The notes under the pieces were generated by a model that was given only the letters and a program-made list of their open reading frames with translations, had not been told where the DNA came from and ran no database searches. A DNA stretch of 64,000 bases from JAAZGD01 sp964489555 (GTDB taxonomy: Bacteria; Bacillota; Clostridia; Peptostreptococcales; Anaerovoracaceae). Location of the stretch: assembly GCA_964489555.1 (NCBI GenBank), contig CAZAZF010000010.1, positions 4,877 through 68,876 on the forward strand, read 5' to 3'. Made by a program: the position numbers and the translations under genes. Numbering within the stretch: the first letter of the stretch is position 1; each line of letters begins with the position of its first letter. Below, piece by piece: positions 1 to 7,829 of this stretch.

Positions 1-19
1 AGCAGCCAAGAGGTAAAAG

Positions 20-769
20 ATGCGGACATTGTATATCGACGGAAAAGCCGGCATTTCCAGTGACATGATGCTGGCTGCATTGCAAGATTTAAATGGCACA
101 CAGAAAGCGGACGGATGGAAGAATCTGGACTTTCTTGTTCACTCTATTCCTCATGATGAGAGGCACCATCACCGTTCGTATCGAAGGATTGAAAAAGCCA
201 TTCAGAAGGCCCCCATTCCTTTGGAGGCCAAGGAGTATGCCAAAAGAATTTATCGGGCCATTGGCCGGGTAGAAGCCCGGATTCACAGATGTACACTGGA
301 CGATTTGCATCTTCATGAACTGGGACGCCGCCAAGCAATCCATAATATTTTGGGGATTGCCCTTTTTTATCATGGCCTCGCTGTGGGAAAGGTCCGTTGT
401 TCCCCCCTTACCGTTGGTTGGGGAAAAGTGAACTGCAGCCATGGGGAGATGGAGGTTCCGGTACCGGCAGTACGGGCGTTGATGGAGGAAAGCAAACTAT
501 TGTTTCGCACAGGTTCCGTTGCTCAAGAACTGGTGACGCCTAGTGGATTGGCCATATTGGTAGGTCTGGAGGCTCAGCCCGGAAGTTACCATGAAGGAAA
601 AATTTTGGGGCAAGGTTCCGGGCTGGGAACCAAAGAAACCGGATTGGGAGCTCTTAAGATTTTACTGGTGGAGGAAGAGGAAATTACTGAATCACTTTTC
701 AAAAGGGAAAAGGTAGAGATACAGCAAAAGGAGAGGAATCATGCAAAAAAACCTGGCAAAAACTTATAA
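20..769 (+). CDS. LarC-like nickel-insertion protein, N-terminal (LarC1) domain only
   Basis: The protein resembles the N-terminal half of LarC (DUF111), which inserts nickel into the pincer cofactor of lactate racemase and related enzymes. Visible landmarks are YIDGKAGISSDM near the N-terminus (family form GISGDM), LHLHELG, a CSHGEMEVPVPA block, ELVTPSG and a final GSGLGTKE. Full LarC is about 400 residues; this one is 249 and stops before the second domain. Some acidic positions usual after the HE-G motif appear as Q and N here, so it is diverged. AGAGG at 9-13 supports the start. Bases 2-16 could be the tail of a preceding gene (larB is a typical neighbour), but that cannot be shown. Its last 29 bases overlap valS. 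Nickel insertion is inferred only. Confidence 0.7.
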   Translation: MRTLYIDGKAGISSDMMLAALQDLNGTQKADGWKNLDFLVHSIPHDERHHHRSYRRIEKAIQKAPIPLEAKEYAKRIYRAIGRVEARIHRCTLDDLHLHELGRRQAIHNILGIALFYHGLAVGKVRCSPLTVGWGKVNCSHGEMEVPVPAVRALMEESKLLFRTGSVAQELVTPSGLAILVGLEAQPGSYHEGKILGQGSGLGTKETGLGALKILLVEEEEITESLFKREKVEIQQKERNHAKKPGKNL

Positions 770-3413
770 TCCAAAAGAATTTGAAGAAAGAATTTATCAA
801 GCCTGGGAGAGCCATGGCACTTTTTCTGCAAAAAGAGATCCAAAGAAAAAGCCTTTTACAATCGTTATGCCGCCACCTAATATTACGGGGCAATTGCATA
901 TGGGACATGCGTTGGACCAGACATTGCAGGATGTGCTGATTCGATTTAAGCGGCTGCAGGGATTCAGTAGCCTTTGGGTGCCGGGGTCGGACCATGCCAG
1001 CATTGCCACAGAAGTGAAGGTGGTGGAAAAACTTCGGAATGATGAGGGGTTGGAAAAAGAGGACATTGGAAGAGACGAGTTTCTGAAAAGAGCGTGGCAG
1101 TGGAAAGAGTTGTATGGAGGAAAAATTACGCAGCAGTGTCGTAAGTTAGGGGATTCCTGTGATTGGGAAAGAGAGAGATTTACCATGGACGAAGGCTGCA
1201 ACCGGGCAGTAACGGAATTCTTTGTTCGTCTCTACGAAAAAGGCTTGATTTATCGAGGAAACCGCCTCATCAACTGGTGCCCTGAATGCGGTTCTGCGTT
1301 GTCCGACGCAGAGGTGGAGCATGAAGACAAGAATGGATTGTATTGGTATTTCAAATACCCCGCAGCAGACGGAGGAGAAGGTGTCGTAGTGGCTACATCC
1401 AGGCCGGAAACCATGTTTGCCGATGTAGCGGTAGCGGTGCATCCGGAAGATTCCAGATATGTTCATTTGATAGGGAAAAAGGTTATTTTACCGTTGGTGG
1501 GCAAAGAGATTCCGGTTATTGCCGATACTTATCCTGATCCGGAGAAAGGGACTGGGGCAGTGAAAATCACACCGGCACACGACCCCAATGACTTTGAAGT
1601 GGGCCAACGACATGGATTGGATAGTCCGGTTTGCATTGACATGAATGCCAAGATGACGGCTTCTTCCGGAAAGTATGAGGGGATGGATCGCTTTGAATGT
1701 CGTAAAGCTTGGATCAAGGAATTGGAACAAGAAGGGTATTTGGTGAAAACTGAAGAAAAGGTGATTCCCACCGGTGGATGTTATCGCTGCAACACGGTGG
1801 TGGAGCCTATGCTTTCAGACCAATGGTTTGTAGCCATGGAAGAGTTGGCCAAACCGGCTATTGAAGTGACAAAGAAAGGCGAGCTTAAGCATGTGCCGGA
1901 TCGGTTTGAGAAAACCTATCTGCATTGGTTGGAAAACATTCGAGACTGGTGTATTTCCAGGCAGCTTTGGTGGGGACACCGGATTCCGGCATATTATTGT
2001 GAAGATTGCGGGCATATGATGGTATCTCAAAAAGCACCTTCTTCTTGTGAAAAATGCGGAGGCAACCTGCATCAAGACGAAGATGTATTGGACACCTGGT
2101 TTTCTTCCGCTTTATGGCCTTTTTCTACATTGGGATGGCCCCAAGAAACTCCGGATTATAAATATTTTTATCCCACGGATGTGTTGGTGACCGGATATGA
2201 TATTATCTTTTTCTGGGTAGTTCGAATGGTTTTTTCTGCTCTGGAGGCTACGGGAGAATGTCCTTTTCATTCTGTGTTTGTGCACGGATTGGTGCGTGAC
2301 GGAGAAGGAAGAAAGATGAGCAAATCCTTGGGGAATGGTATCGATCCTTTGGAAATCATCGACCAGTATGGGGCGGATGCTCTCCGGTTTACTTTGACAA
2401 CAGGCGTTACGCCGGGTAACGACATGCGGTTTAAATCAGATCGGTTGGAATCCTCCCGAAATTTTGCCAACAAACTGTGGAATGCCTCTCGATTTGTTAT
2501 CATGAACTTGAAAGATGAAGGCGGAAATTTTTATAAAATGTCTGGTCAGGCTTTGAGGGAAGAAGACAAATGGATGCTGCATCGGGTCAACGAGGCGGTG
2601 TTGTATACCACCCGAATGATGGAAAAATTCGATTTGGCCTTGGCGGGACAACGGGTCTATGAATTGATTTGGAATGAATTTTGTGACTGGTATATCGAAT
2701 TAGTGAAAGAGAGACTTTATGGGTCCGACGAACAAGACAAAATGGTGGTTCGGTGGGTGTTGGTGGAGGTATTACGGGAGCAATTGCGGTTGCTTCACCC
2801 CTTCATGCCATTTATTACAGAGGAAATATGGAGCCATCTTCCCGCGGTAGAGAAGGAAGAAAACCCGGAAGGTTTCTTAATCTGTGATCAGTGGCCCCGC
2901 TTTACAGAAGAAAGAAAATATGAGAATTCGGCACTCCAAATAGAAAAAGCCATGGAACTTATTCGTGCCATCCGGAATGTACGTGCAGAGGCGGATGCGC
3001 CCATGAGTAAAAAACTGAAGGGGGTGCTATATGCTGAAGAAAACACCTTGGAATTATTGGAACGGGGATTGGGTTATGTGAAAAACCTTGGAAATATGTC
3101 AGAAATCAGGGTCACCAGTCGAAAGGAAGACATTCCGGAAGACGCCATGAGTGGAGTTATTGAAGGGGCGTCCATTTATATTTCCCGGGATGACCTTTTG
3201 GATTATGAAGCAGAATACCAACGTTTGACCAAAGAAAGAGCCCGCCTGGAGCAGGAAGTAAGCCGCCTGGAAGGAAAATTAAAAAACCAGGGGTTCTTGG
3301 CCAAAGCACCGGAAGAAGTTGTCCGGGAAGAAAAAGAAAAGCAAGAAAAGTATGAAGATATGCTGCAAAAAGTGAAAACCAACCTGGCTTTGGTGGAAAA
3401 GAAAAGATCATGA
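741..3413 (+). CDS. valS: Valine--tRNA ligase
   Basis: This cytoplasmic class Ia aminoacyl-tRNA synthetase charges tRNA-Val. The signature HMGH lies at residues 53-56 inside PPPNITGQLHMGHAL, and KMSKS at 525-529. The editing domain lies between, with the TSRPETMFADVAV block near residue 220. CPEC, CYRC and CEDC/CEKC pairs suggest zinc-binding elements. The C-terminal end is the usual Glu/Lys-rich coiled coil after the anticodon-binding domain. The length of 890 is typical. AAAGGAG lies 8 bases before the ATG, inside the larC-like gene. Many Firmicute valS genes have a T-box leader; here the start overlaps another gene, so no leader fits directly upstream. It shares ATGA with folC, suggesting coupled translation. 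Confidence 0.97.
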   Translation: MQKNLAKTYNPKEFEERIYQAWESHGTFSAKRDPKKKPFTIVMPPPNITGQLHMGHALDQTLQDVLIRFKRLQGFSSLWVPGSDHASIATEVKVVEKLRNDEGLEKEDIGRDEFLKRAWQWKELYGGKITQQCRKLGDSCDWERERFTMDEGCNRAVTEFFVRLYEKGLIYRGNRLINWCPECGSALSDAEVEHEDKNGLYWYFKYPAADGGEGVVVATSRPETMFADVAVAVHPEDSRYVHLIGKKVILPLVGKEIPVIADTYPDPEKGTGAVKITPAHDPNDFEVGQRHGLDSPVCIDMNAKMTASSGKYEGMDRFECRKAWIKELEQEGYLVKTEEKVIPTGGCYRCNTVVEPMLSDQWFVAMEELAKPAIEVTKKGELKHVPDRFEKTYLHWLENIRDWCISRQLWWGHRIPAYYCEDCGHMMVSQKAPSSCEKCGGNLHQDEDVLDTWFSSALWPFSTLGWPQETPDYKYFYPTDVLVTGYDIIFFWVVRMVFSALEATGECPFHSVFVHGLVRDGEGRKMSKSLGNGIDPLEIIDQYGADALRFTLTTGVTPGNDMRFKSDRLESSRNFANKLWNASRFVIMNLKDEGGNFYKMSGQALREEDKWMLHRVNEAVLYTTRMMEKFDLALAGQRVYELIWNEFCDWYIELVKERLYGSDEQDKMVVRWVLVEVLREQLRLLHPFMPFITEEIWSHLPAVEKEENPEGFLICDQWPRFTEERKYENSALQIEKAMELIRAIRNVRAEADAPMSKKLKGVLYAEENTLELLERGLGYVKNLGNMSEIRVTSRKEDIPEDAMSGVIEGASIYISRDDLLDYEAEYQRLTKERARLEQEVSRLEGKLKNQGFLAKAPEEVVREEKEKQEKYEDMLQKVKTNLALVEKKRS

Positions 3414-4711
3414 CAAGCCCTAGCATACAACGAATTAATGAATACAACCGTTTTGGAAGCAAGTTGGGGTTGGAGCGGATGGAAAAGCTACTGGAACTAT
3501 TGGATCATCCGGAAAGAGACCTCTGTGTTATTCATGTAGCGGGAACCAATGGAAAAGGATCTGTTTGCCGATACATTTATGAAGTTCTTTTGGCAAATGG
3601 ATATGGTGTTGGATTGTATATTTCCCCTTTTCTTGAGGTTTTTAATGAACGTATGGAAGTGGACGGGGAAAGAATTACAGATTTGCAATTGGAAAAACAC
3701 ACCAGTCGCGTTCTTAGGGCTGCAGAAAGTTTGCAAGCGCAGGGCGAGGAATCCCCTACGGAATTTGAAATTGTCACTGCCATCGCTTTTTCTTTTTTTC
3801 AAGAACAAAAATGCGATTTTGTGGTGTTGGAAGTGGGACTGGGAGGTTCCGGAGATTCCACAAATGTGATAAAAAACCCCTTGCTTACCATCATCACTTC
3901 AATTTCTTATGACCATATGGATCGTTTGGGTGGCACCTTGGAAGAAATCGCAGGGGAAAAAGCAGGAATTATAAAAGAAAGAGTGCCTTGCGTTATTTAT
4001 GTAGAAGACCTGGCGGCAGCTCGAGTTATTGCCAAAAGGGCTTATGAAAAAAATGCACCATTGTATGATGCCACTGGTTTGGAGCACCATCACTGGGTCC
4101 CCACATTGGAGGGGCAAGTTTTTGACACCAAGATCCATGGTACCTATTACTCGAATGTTCGCATACGAATGCTGGGGATGCATCAAGTTCATAATGCCAT
4201 CACCGCCCTTACGGCCTTGGAGGTTCTTCGCCAGAGCAAGAAAATACAAGTGACAAAGGACCTTCTTTATCAGGGGATGGAACGGGCCAGCCAACCTGGG
4301 CGCTTTGAAATCATGAAGAGAGAACCTTATGTGATTTTAGACGGGGCCCACAACCAGGCAGGGGCAGAATCGTTGGCGGAAACCATGGGGGAATTTTTTC
4401 AAGGAGCTTCGGTGCTGATGGTGGTAGGAATATTAGCCGACAAAGAAGTGGATGCCATGATTGGCCCCTTTTGCGAAGTGGGTTGTGAATTCATCGTGAC
4501 GGAGCCAATCAGCCCCAGGGCGTTGCCGGCGGAGGAGTTGGGAGAAAAGCTGAAAAAGAAGGGAAAACCCGTTGAGGTTTACACCGATATGAAGGAAGCA
4601 ACCCGACGAGGAATGCAACGTCTGGAAGAAGAAAATTGGGATGTTCTGGTGTTTGGCGGTTCGTTATATCTGGTAGGAAAAGTCAGGGAGATGATGGGAA
4701 ATGGGAGATAG
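3410..4711 (+). CDS. folC: Folylpolyglutamate synthase / dihydrofolate synthase
   Basis: A Mur-ligase-family enzyme that adds glutamate to folates, and in many bacteria also to dihydropteroate, using ATP. The P-loop HVAGTNGKGS is at residues 42-51. It is followed by YISPFLEVFNERM, the folate-binding GLGGSGDSTNV region, SYDHMDRLG and DGAHNQAGAESL at the start of the C-terminal domain. The length of 433 is usual. The start overlaps valS by four bases (ATGA); the valS-folC pair is common in Firmicutes. Whether it has both activities cannot be read from the sequence. Confidence 0.95.
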   Translation: MTSPSIQRINEYNRFGSKLGLERMEKLLELLDHPERDLCVIHVAGTNGKGSVCRYIYEVLLANGYGVGLYISPFLEVFNERMEVDGERITDLQLEKHTSRVLRAAESLQAQGEESPTEFEIVTAIAFSFFQEQKCDFVVLEVGLGGSGDSTNVIKNPLLTIITSISYDHMDRLGGTLEEIAGEKAGIIKERVPCVIYVEDLAAARVIAKRAYEKNAPLYDATGLEHHHWVPTLEGQVFDTKIHGTYYSNVRIRMLGMHQVHNAITALTALEVLRQSKKIQVTKDLLYQGMERASQPGRFEIMKREPYVILDGAHNQAGAESLAETMGEFFQGASVLMVVGILADKEVDAMIGPFCEVGCEFIVTEPISPRALPAEELGEKLKKKGKPVEVYTDMKEATRRGMQRLEEENWDVLVFGGSLYLVGKVREMMGNGR

Positions 4712-4712
4712 A

Positions 4713-5627
4713 ATGGTGAAGGAGAAAGTTCTCTTTTATTACAATCCCCATGCGGGAAATGGGTTGTTCAAGAACAATTTGGACTACATCATCGAGCGAT
4801 TCCAATTGAAGGGTCTTCGCCTGGTTCCGGTGAGAGCCGGACAGAATGGGTTGCTTGATGGAGTTTTTTCGAAAATCAATCCAGAGGAATACCGGCAAGT
4901 CGTAGCGGCCGGCGGGGATGGTACATTGAACATTTGTGTTAATGCCATGATTCGAAATCAGATTCATTTGCCCCTGGCCATTTTTCCTTCGGGAACGGCC
5001 AATGACTTTGCTCATTATTTGGAATTGCCAACGGATATAAAGGAAATGACGGACATAGCGCTGGGGCATCGGATGACGGAATCGGATGTGGGCGTAGTAA
5101 ACGGGAGGGCTTTCATCAATGTTTCTGCCATGGGAATGATGGTGGATGTTAGCCAACGAACGGACCCGGTATTGAAGAATACCTTGGGAGCTCTAGCCTA
5201 TTACTTAAAGGGGTTAACCGAATTTCCCAACCTAAGTCCTTTGCCGGTCCGGGTAGAAAGTGCGGAAGTCAATTACCAGGGAGATATGTATTTTATGCTG
5301 GTTATGAATGGCACTTCGGCTGGAGGGTTTCGAAAACTTTCTCCGGATTCTGCTATTAATGATGGAAAATTAGCAGTCACGATTTTCAAAAAGATGCCCA
5401 TTACGGATTTTGCTTCTTTGCTTCTCAGTTACATTCAGGGGAATCATCAAAGCAACCGCAATGTGATTCATTTCAAAACAGAAGAAGTCCGGGTAGACTC
5501 CCCGGTGAACTTCGGAACGGATGTGGACGGAGAACCGGGAGAAAAATTGCCGCTACATTTTACAATCTTGAAGAAACGGTTTCGAATTTACACCTATATG
5601 GATAATATGCGAGGCCCGGTATGGTAG
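4713..5627 (+). CDS. Diacylglycerol kinase-family lipid kinase (YegS/DgkB type)
   Basis: Soluble lipid kinase with a DAGK catalytic domain. YYNPHAGNG is near the N-terminus and the nucleotide-binding GGDGT at residues 67-71. FPSGTANDFAHYL and a C-terminal DVDGEPGEKLPL follow, all family hallmarks. In Gram-positives DgkB returns diacylglycerol from lipoteichoic acid synthesis to phosphatidate, which would suit the phospholipid genes downstream (plsX, plsY, gpsA, cls). The chosen ATG has GGGAG five bases upstream. An in-frame ATG at 4701, overlapping folC by 11 bases, is also possible. The substrate cannot be told from sequence, so no symbol is given. Confidence 0.88.
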   Translation: MVKEKVLFYYNPHAGNGLFKNNLDYIIERFQLKGLRLVPVRAGQNGLLDGVFSKINPEEYRQVVAAGGDGTLNICVNAMIRNQIHLPLAIFPSGTANDFAHYLELPTDIKEMTDIALGHRMTESDVGVVNGRAFINVSAMGMMVDVSQRTDPVLKNTLGALAYYLKGLTEFPNLSPLPVRVESAEVNYQGDMYFMLVMNGTSAGGFRKLSPDSAINDGKLAVTIFKKMPITDFASLLLSYIQGNHQSNRNVIHFKTEEVRVDSPVNFGTDVDGEPGEKLPLHFTILKKRFRIYTYMDNMRGPVW

Positions 5628-5650
5628 AGGAAACGAACAAAGGAGAAACC

Positions 5651-6130
5651 ATGGAACAGGACAAGCATTTTGACACCTTTCAGCTCCCCCCGGAATACCA
5701 GCTCAGAATCACGGAGGATTTTGAAAGATTGGTTCCGTTTTTTGTCGAAAACGAATTGGAGTTTTCTGAAGAAGAGCCTGTTAGTACAGACATCATCAAA
5801 GGATGGGAATTGATTCGCCGCTCCGATGATTTTTTGATAGGAGCCACAGTTTTGGCGAAACGTCAGGGAGAGTATATCGTGGATGGGATTGCGGTAGATC
5901 CAAATTTTCGACACTTGAAAGCAGGCAAACTGCTACTAAACCAGGTGATGAAAGAAGTAAAAGAACGGGGAGGAACACGGATTTATTTGGTGGCCAGAGC
6001 GCCGGGATTTTTTCGGAAAATGGGTTTTGATGTTACACCCAAAGAGGAGGCTCCCCACTTTTTTGAGTGCCTTACGTGTCCCCAGTACCAAGTTGGCTGT
6101 TTTCCCGAAATCATGAAATGGGAGGTGTAA
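5651..6130 (+). CDS. GNAT-family N-acetyltransferase with C-terminal cysteine motif
   Basis: A 159-residue GNAT-fold protein. VDGIAVDPNFRHLKAGKLLL is the acetyl-CoA-binding motif A region, and APGFFRKMGFD is the usual end of the fold. It ends in ECLTCPQYQVGC, a C-x2-C-P-x5-C pattern that recalls short N-acetylglutamate synthases, so it could act on glutamate or a related amino acid. That is only a resemblance. AAAGGAG five bases before ATG 5651 decides this start over the in-frame ATG at 5621. It sits four bases upstream of plsX in the same run. Confidence 0.8.
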   Translation: MEQDKHFDTFQLPPEYQLRITEDFERLVPFFVENELEFSEEEPVSTDIIKGWELIRRSDDFLIGATVLAKRQGEYIVDGIAVDPNFRHLKAGKLLLNQVMKEVKERGGTRIYLVARAPGFFRKMGFDVTPKEEAPHFFECLTCPQYQVGCFPEIMKWEV

Positions 6131-6133
6131 CCC

Positions 6134-7147
6134 ATGAGGATACTCTTGGATGGAATGGGAGGCGATTATGCGCCGGCCGTGGTAGTGGAAGGTGCAGTGG
6201 AAGCCCTTCCAATTGTTCCCCACGAAATCGTTATTTTAGGAGATCAAGAACAAATTCAAAGGGAGTTGGAGAAATATAAAGGGGACCTTCAAAGAATTTC
6301 CATAGTGCATACTACGGAAACCATTACCAACGACGAGCCTCCTGTAAAAGCAGTAAGGACGAAAACAGATTCCTCTATTGTGCGAGGGATGAACATGGTG
6401 AAAGCCGGAGAGGGAGATCTTTTCATTTCAGCCGGGTCTACCGGGGCCCTTATGGCCGCGGGGCTCTTTATTTTACATCGAATTACCGGTATTGATCGAC
6501 CGGCCATTGCTTCCATCTATCCTATCCTGGGAGGAGGGTTCTCCCTGTTGGTGGATGCAGGAGCCAACGCGGAATGTCGCGCCTCCAACCTGTTGGAATT
6601 TGCCTGCATGGGAAGCATTTATATGGAAAGAGTGATGGGTGTAATGGACCCTTCCATTGGACTAGTCAACATCGGGGCGGAAGCGCAAAAAGGAACGGCC
6701 ACCATCAAGGAGACACATGGGCTTTTAACCTCCAGCAAACTGAATTTTATTGGAAACGTTGAAGCCCGGGAGATTCCGGCAGGCGTTTGCGATGTCATTG
6801 TCGCGGATGGGTTTGTAGGGAATGTGATATTAAAGTTGACGGAGGGTTTGGCCTTGAATATTTTGTCCACCGTGAAAAAAAAGTTTACTTCGGATGTGGT
6901 AGCGAAAATGGGAGCCCTTTTACTAAAAGGAAAGCTGATGGAATTAAAGGAAGAATTTGATTATTCCGAGTATGGTGGTGCCCCGCTTTTGGGAATCCGA
7001 GGCCCGGTAATCAAGATGCATGGTTCTTCCAATGGAAAAGCAGTTAAGAATTCCATCATCAAAGCCGTGCCATTTATGGAAGAAAATGTAGTGGGCTTGA
7101 TTGAGTCCGCTATTGAAAACTTGAAGGAGATGAATATTGCTGACTAA
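6134..7147 (+). CDS. plsX: Phosphate acyltransferase PlsX
   Basis: Converts acyl-ACP and phosphate to acyl-phosphate, the donor used by PlsY at 13588. Recognised from LLDGMGGDYAP at the start, SAGSTGALMAAGLFIL, DAGANAECRASNLLEFA, and the C-terminal GGAPLLGIRGPVIKMHGSS block. The length of 337 is typical. GGGAGGT lies upstream of the ATG. In many Firmicutes plsX is followed by fab genes and acpP before rnc; here plsX runs straight into rnc with an 11-base overlap. Confidence 0.96.
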   Translation: MRILLDGMGGDYAPAVVVEGAVEALPIVPHEIVILGDQEQIQRELEKYKGDLQRISIVHTTETITNDEPPVKAVRTKTDSSIVRGMNMVKAGEGDLFISAGSTGALMAAGLFILHRITGIDRPAIASIYPILGGGFSLLVDAGANAECRASNLLEFACMGSIYMERVMGVMDPSIGLVNIGAEAQKGTATIKETHGLLTSSKLNFIGNVEAREIPAGVCDVIVADGFVGNVILKLTEGLALNILSTVKKKFTSDVVAKMGALLLKGKLMELKEEFDYSEYGGAPLLGIRGPVIKMHGSSNGKAVKNSIIKAVPFMEENVVGLIESAIENLKEMNIAD

Positions 7148-7829
7148 TGTAGAGAATACCCTGGGGTACCATTTTAGTGATCGAAACCTGTTGATTCAGG
7201 CACTAACCCACAGCTCCTATGTCAAGAATTCCGAAGAGCGAGTGAAAAAGGACAATGAAAGACTGGAATTTTTAGGAGACGCTATTCTGGATGCAGCAAT
7301 CAGTCAACAGCTGTATTTGCAGTTACCCCATGTGGAGGAAGGCCAATTGACTAAAATCAGGGCTCGATTGGTGCGGGAAACCTCCTTGGCCAACCTGGCC
7401 AGAACCCTGGGGCTTGGAGAATATCTGTTGTTAGGTCCGGGCGAAAACCGAACCGGAGGAAGAGATAAGGATTCCATTCTGGCGGATACCATGGAGGCAG
7501 TCATCGGTGCGGTGGCTTTAGATGGCGGATATTCTGAAGCGCAGAAATTCATCGGCAATATCTTTGGAAAGGTGATGGAGGAAACTCTGAGCCAGGGGTT
7601 CGTTAGTGATTACAAAACCTTACTACAAGAAACTCTTCAGGCGGAAGGGGAGCGAGATTTTCAGTATCGAGTTGTAAAAGAAGAGGGGCCGGATCATGCA
7701 AAAACCTTTTATGTGGATTTGTACTTAAGGGATTTGGTTATCGGCAGTGGCAAAGGAACCAGCAAAAAAGAGGCGGAGCAAAATGCCGCCAAAGAGGCGC
7801 TGGAAAGGAGAGACAACATTGTATTTTAA
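7137..7829 (+). CDS. rnc: Ribonuclease III
   Basis: Double-strand RNA endonuclease for rRNA and mRNA processing. The signature ERLEFLGDAIL is at residues 41-51 with the catalytic acids E44 and D48. D117 and E120 (DTMEAVIGAV) complete the Mg2+ site. A dsRNA-binding domain spans about residues 157-226 and ends in SKKEAEQNAAKEALE. Translation probably starts at TTG 7137, because AAGGAG lies eight bases upstream and the family N-terminus begins there. It overlaps plsX and smc by 11 bases each. Confidence 0.96.
   Translation: MLTNVENTLGYHFSDRNLLIQALTHSSYVKNSEERVKKDNERLEFLGDAILDAAISQQLYLQLPHVEEGQLTKIRARLVRETSLANLARTLGLGEYLLLGPGENRTGGRDKDSILADTMEAVIGAVALDGGYSEAQKFIGNIFGKVMEETLSQGFVSDYKTLLQETLQAEGERDFQYRVVKEEGPDHAKTFYVDLYLRDLVIGSGKGTSKKEAEQNAAKEALERRDNIVF

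Noticed and set aside
1..16. Possible last codons of a preceding gene (GCA GCC AAG AGG TAA)
   Set aside because: Too short to identify; larB would be a plausible neighbour but cannot be shown.
700..780. Frameshift into a LarC2 domain after the LarC-like gene
   Set aside because: The downstream frame is clearly valS; no ETNIDD-type LarC2 motif was seen in other frames.
815..830. TGGCACTTTTTCTGCA resembles a sigma-54 promoter (GG-N10-GC)
   Set aside because: It lies within the first codons of valS in frame, has mismatches in the -12 element, and no orphan gene follows. A chance match is likely.
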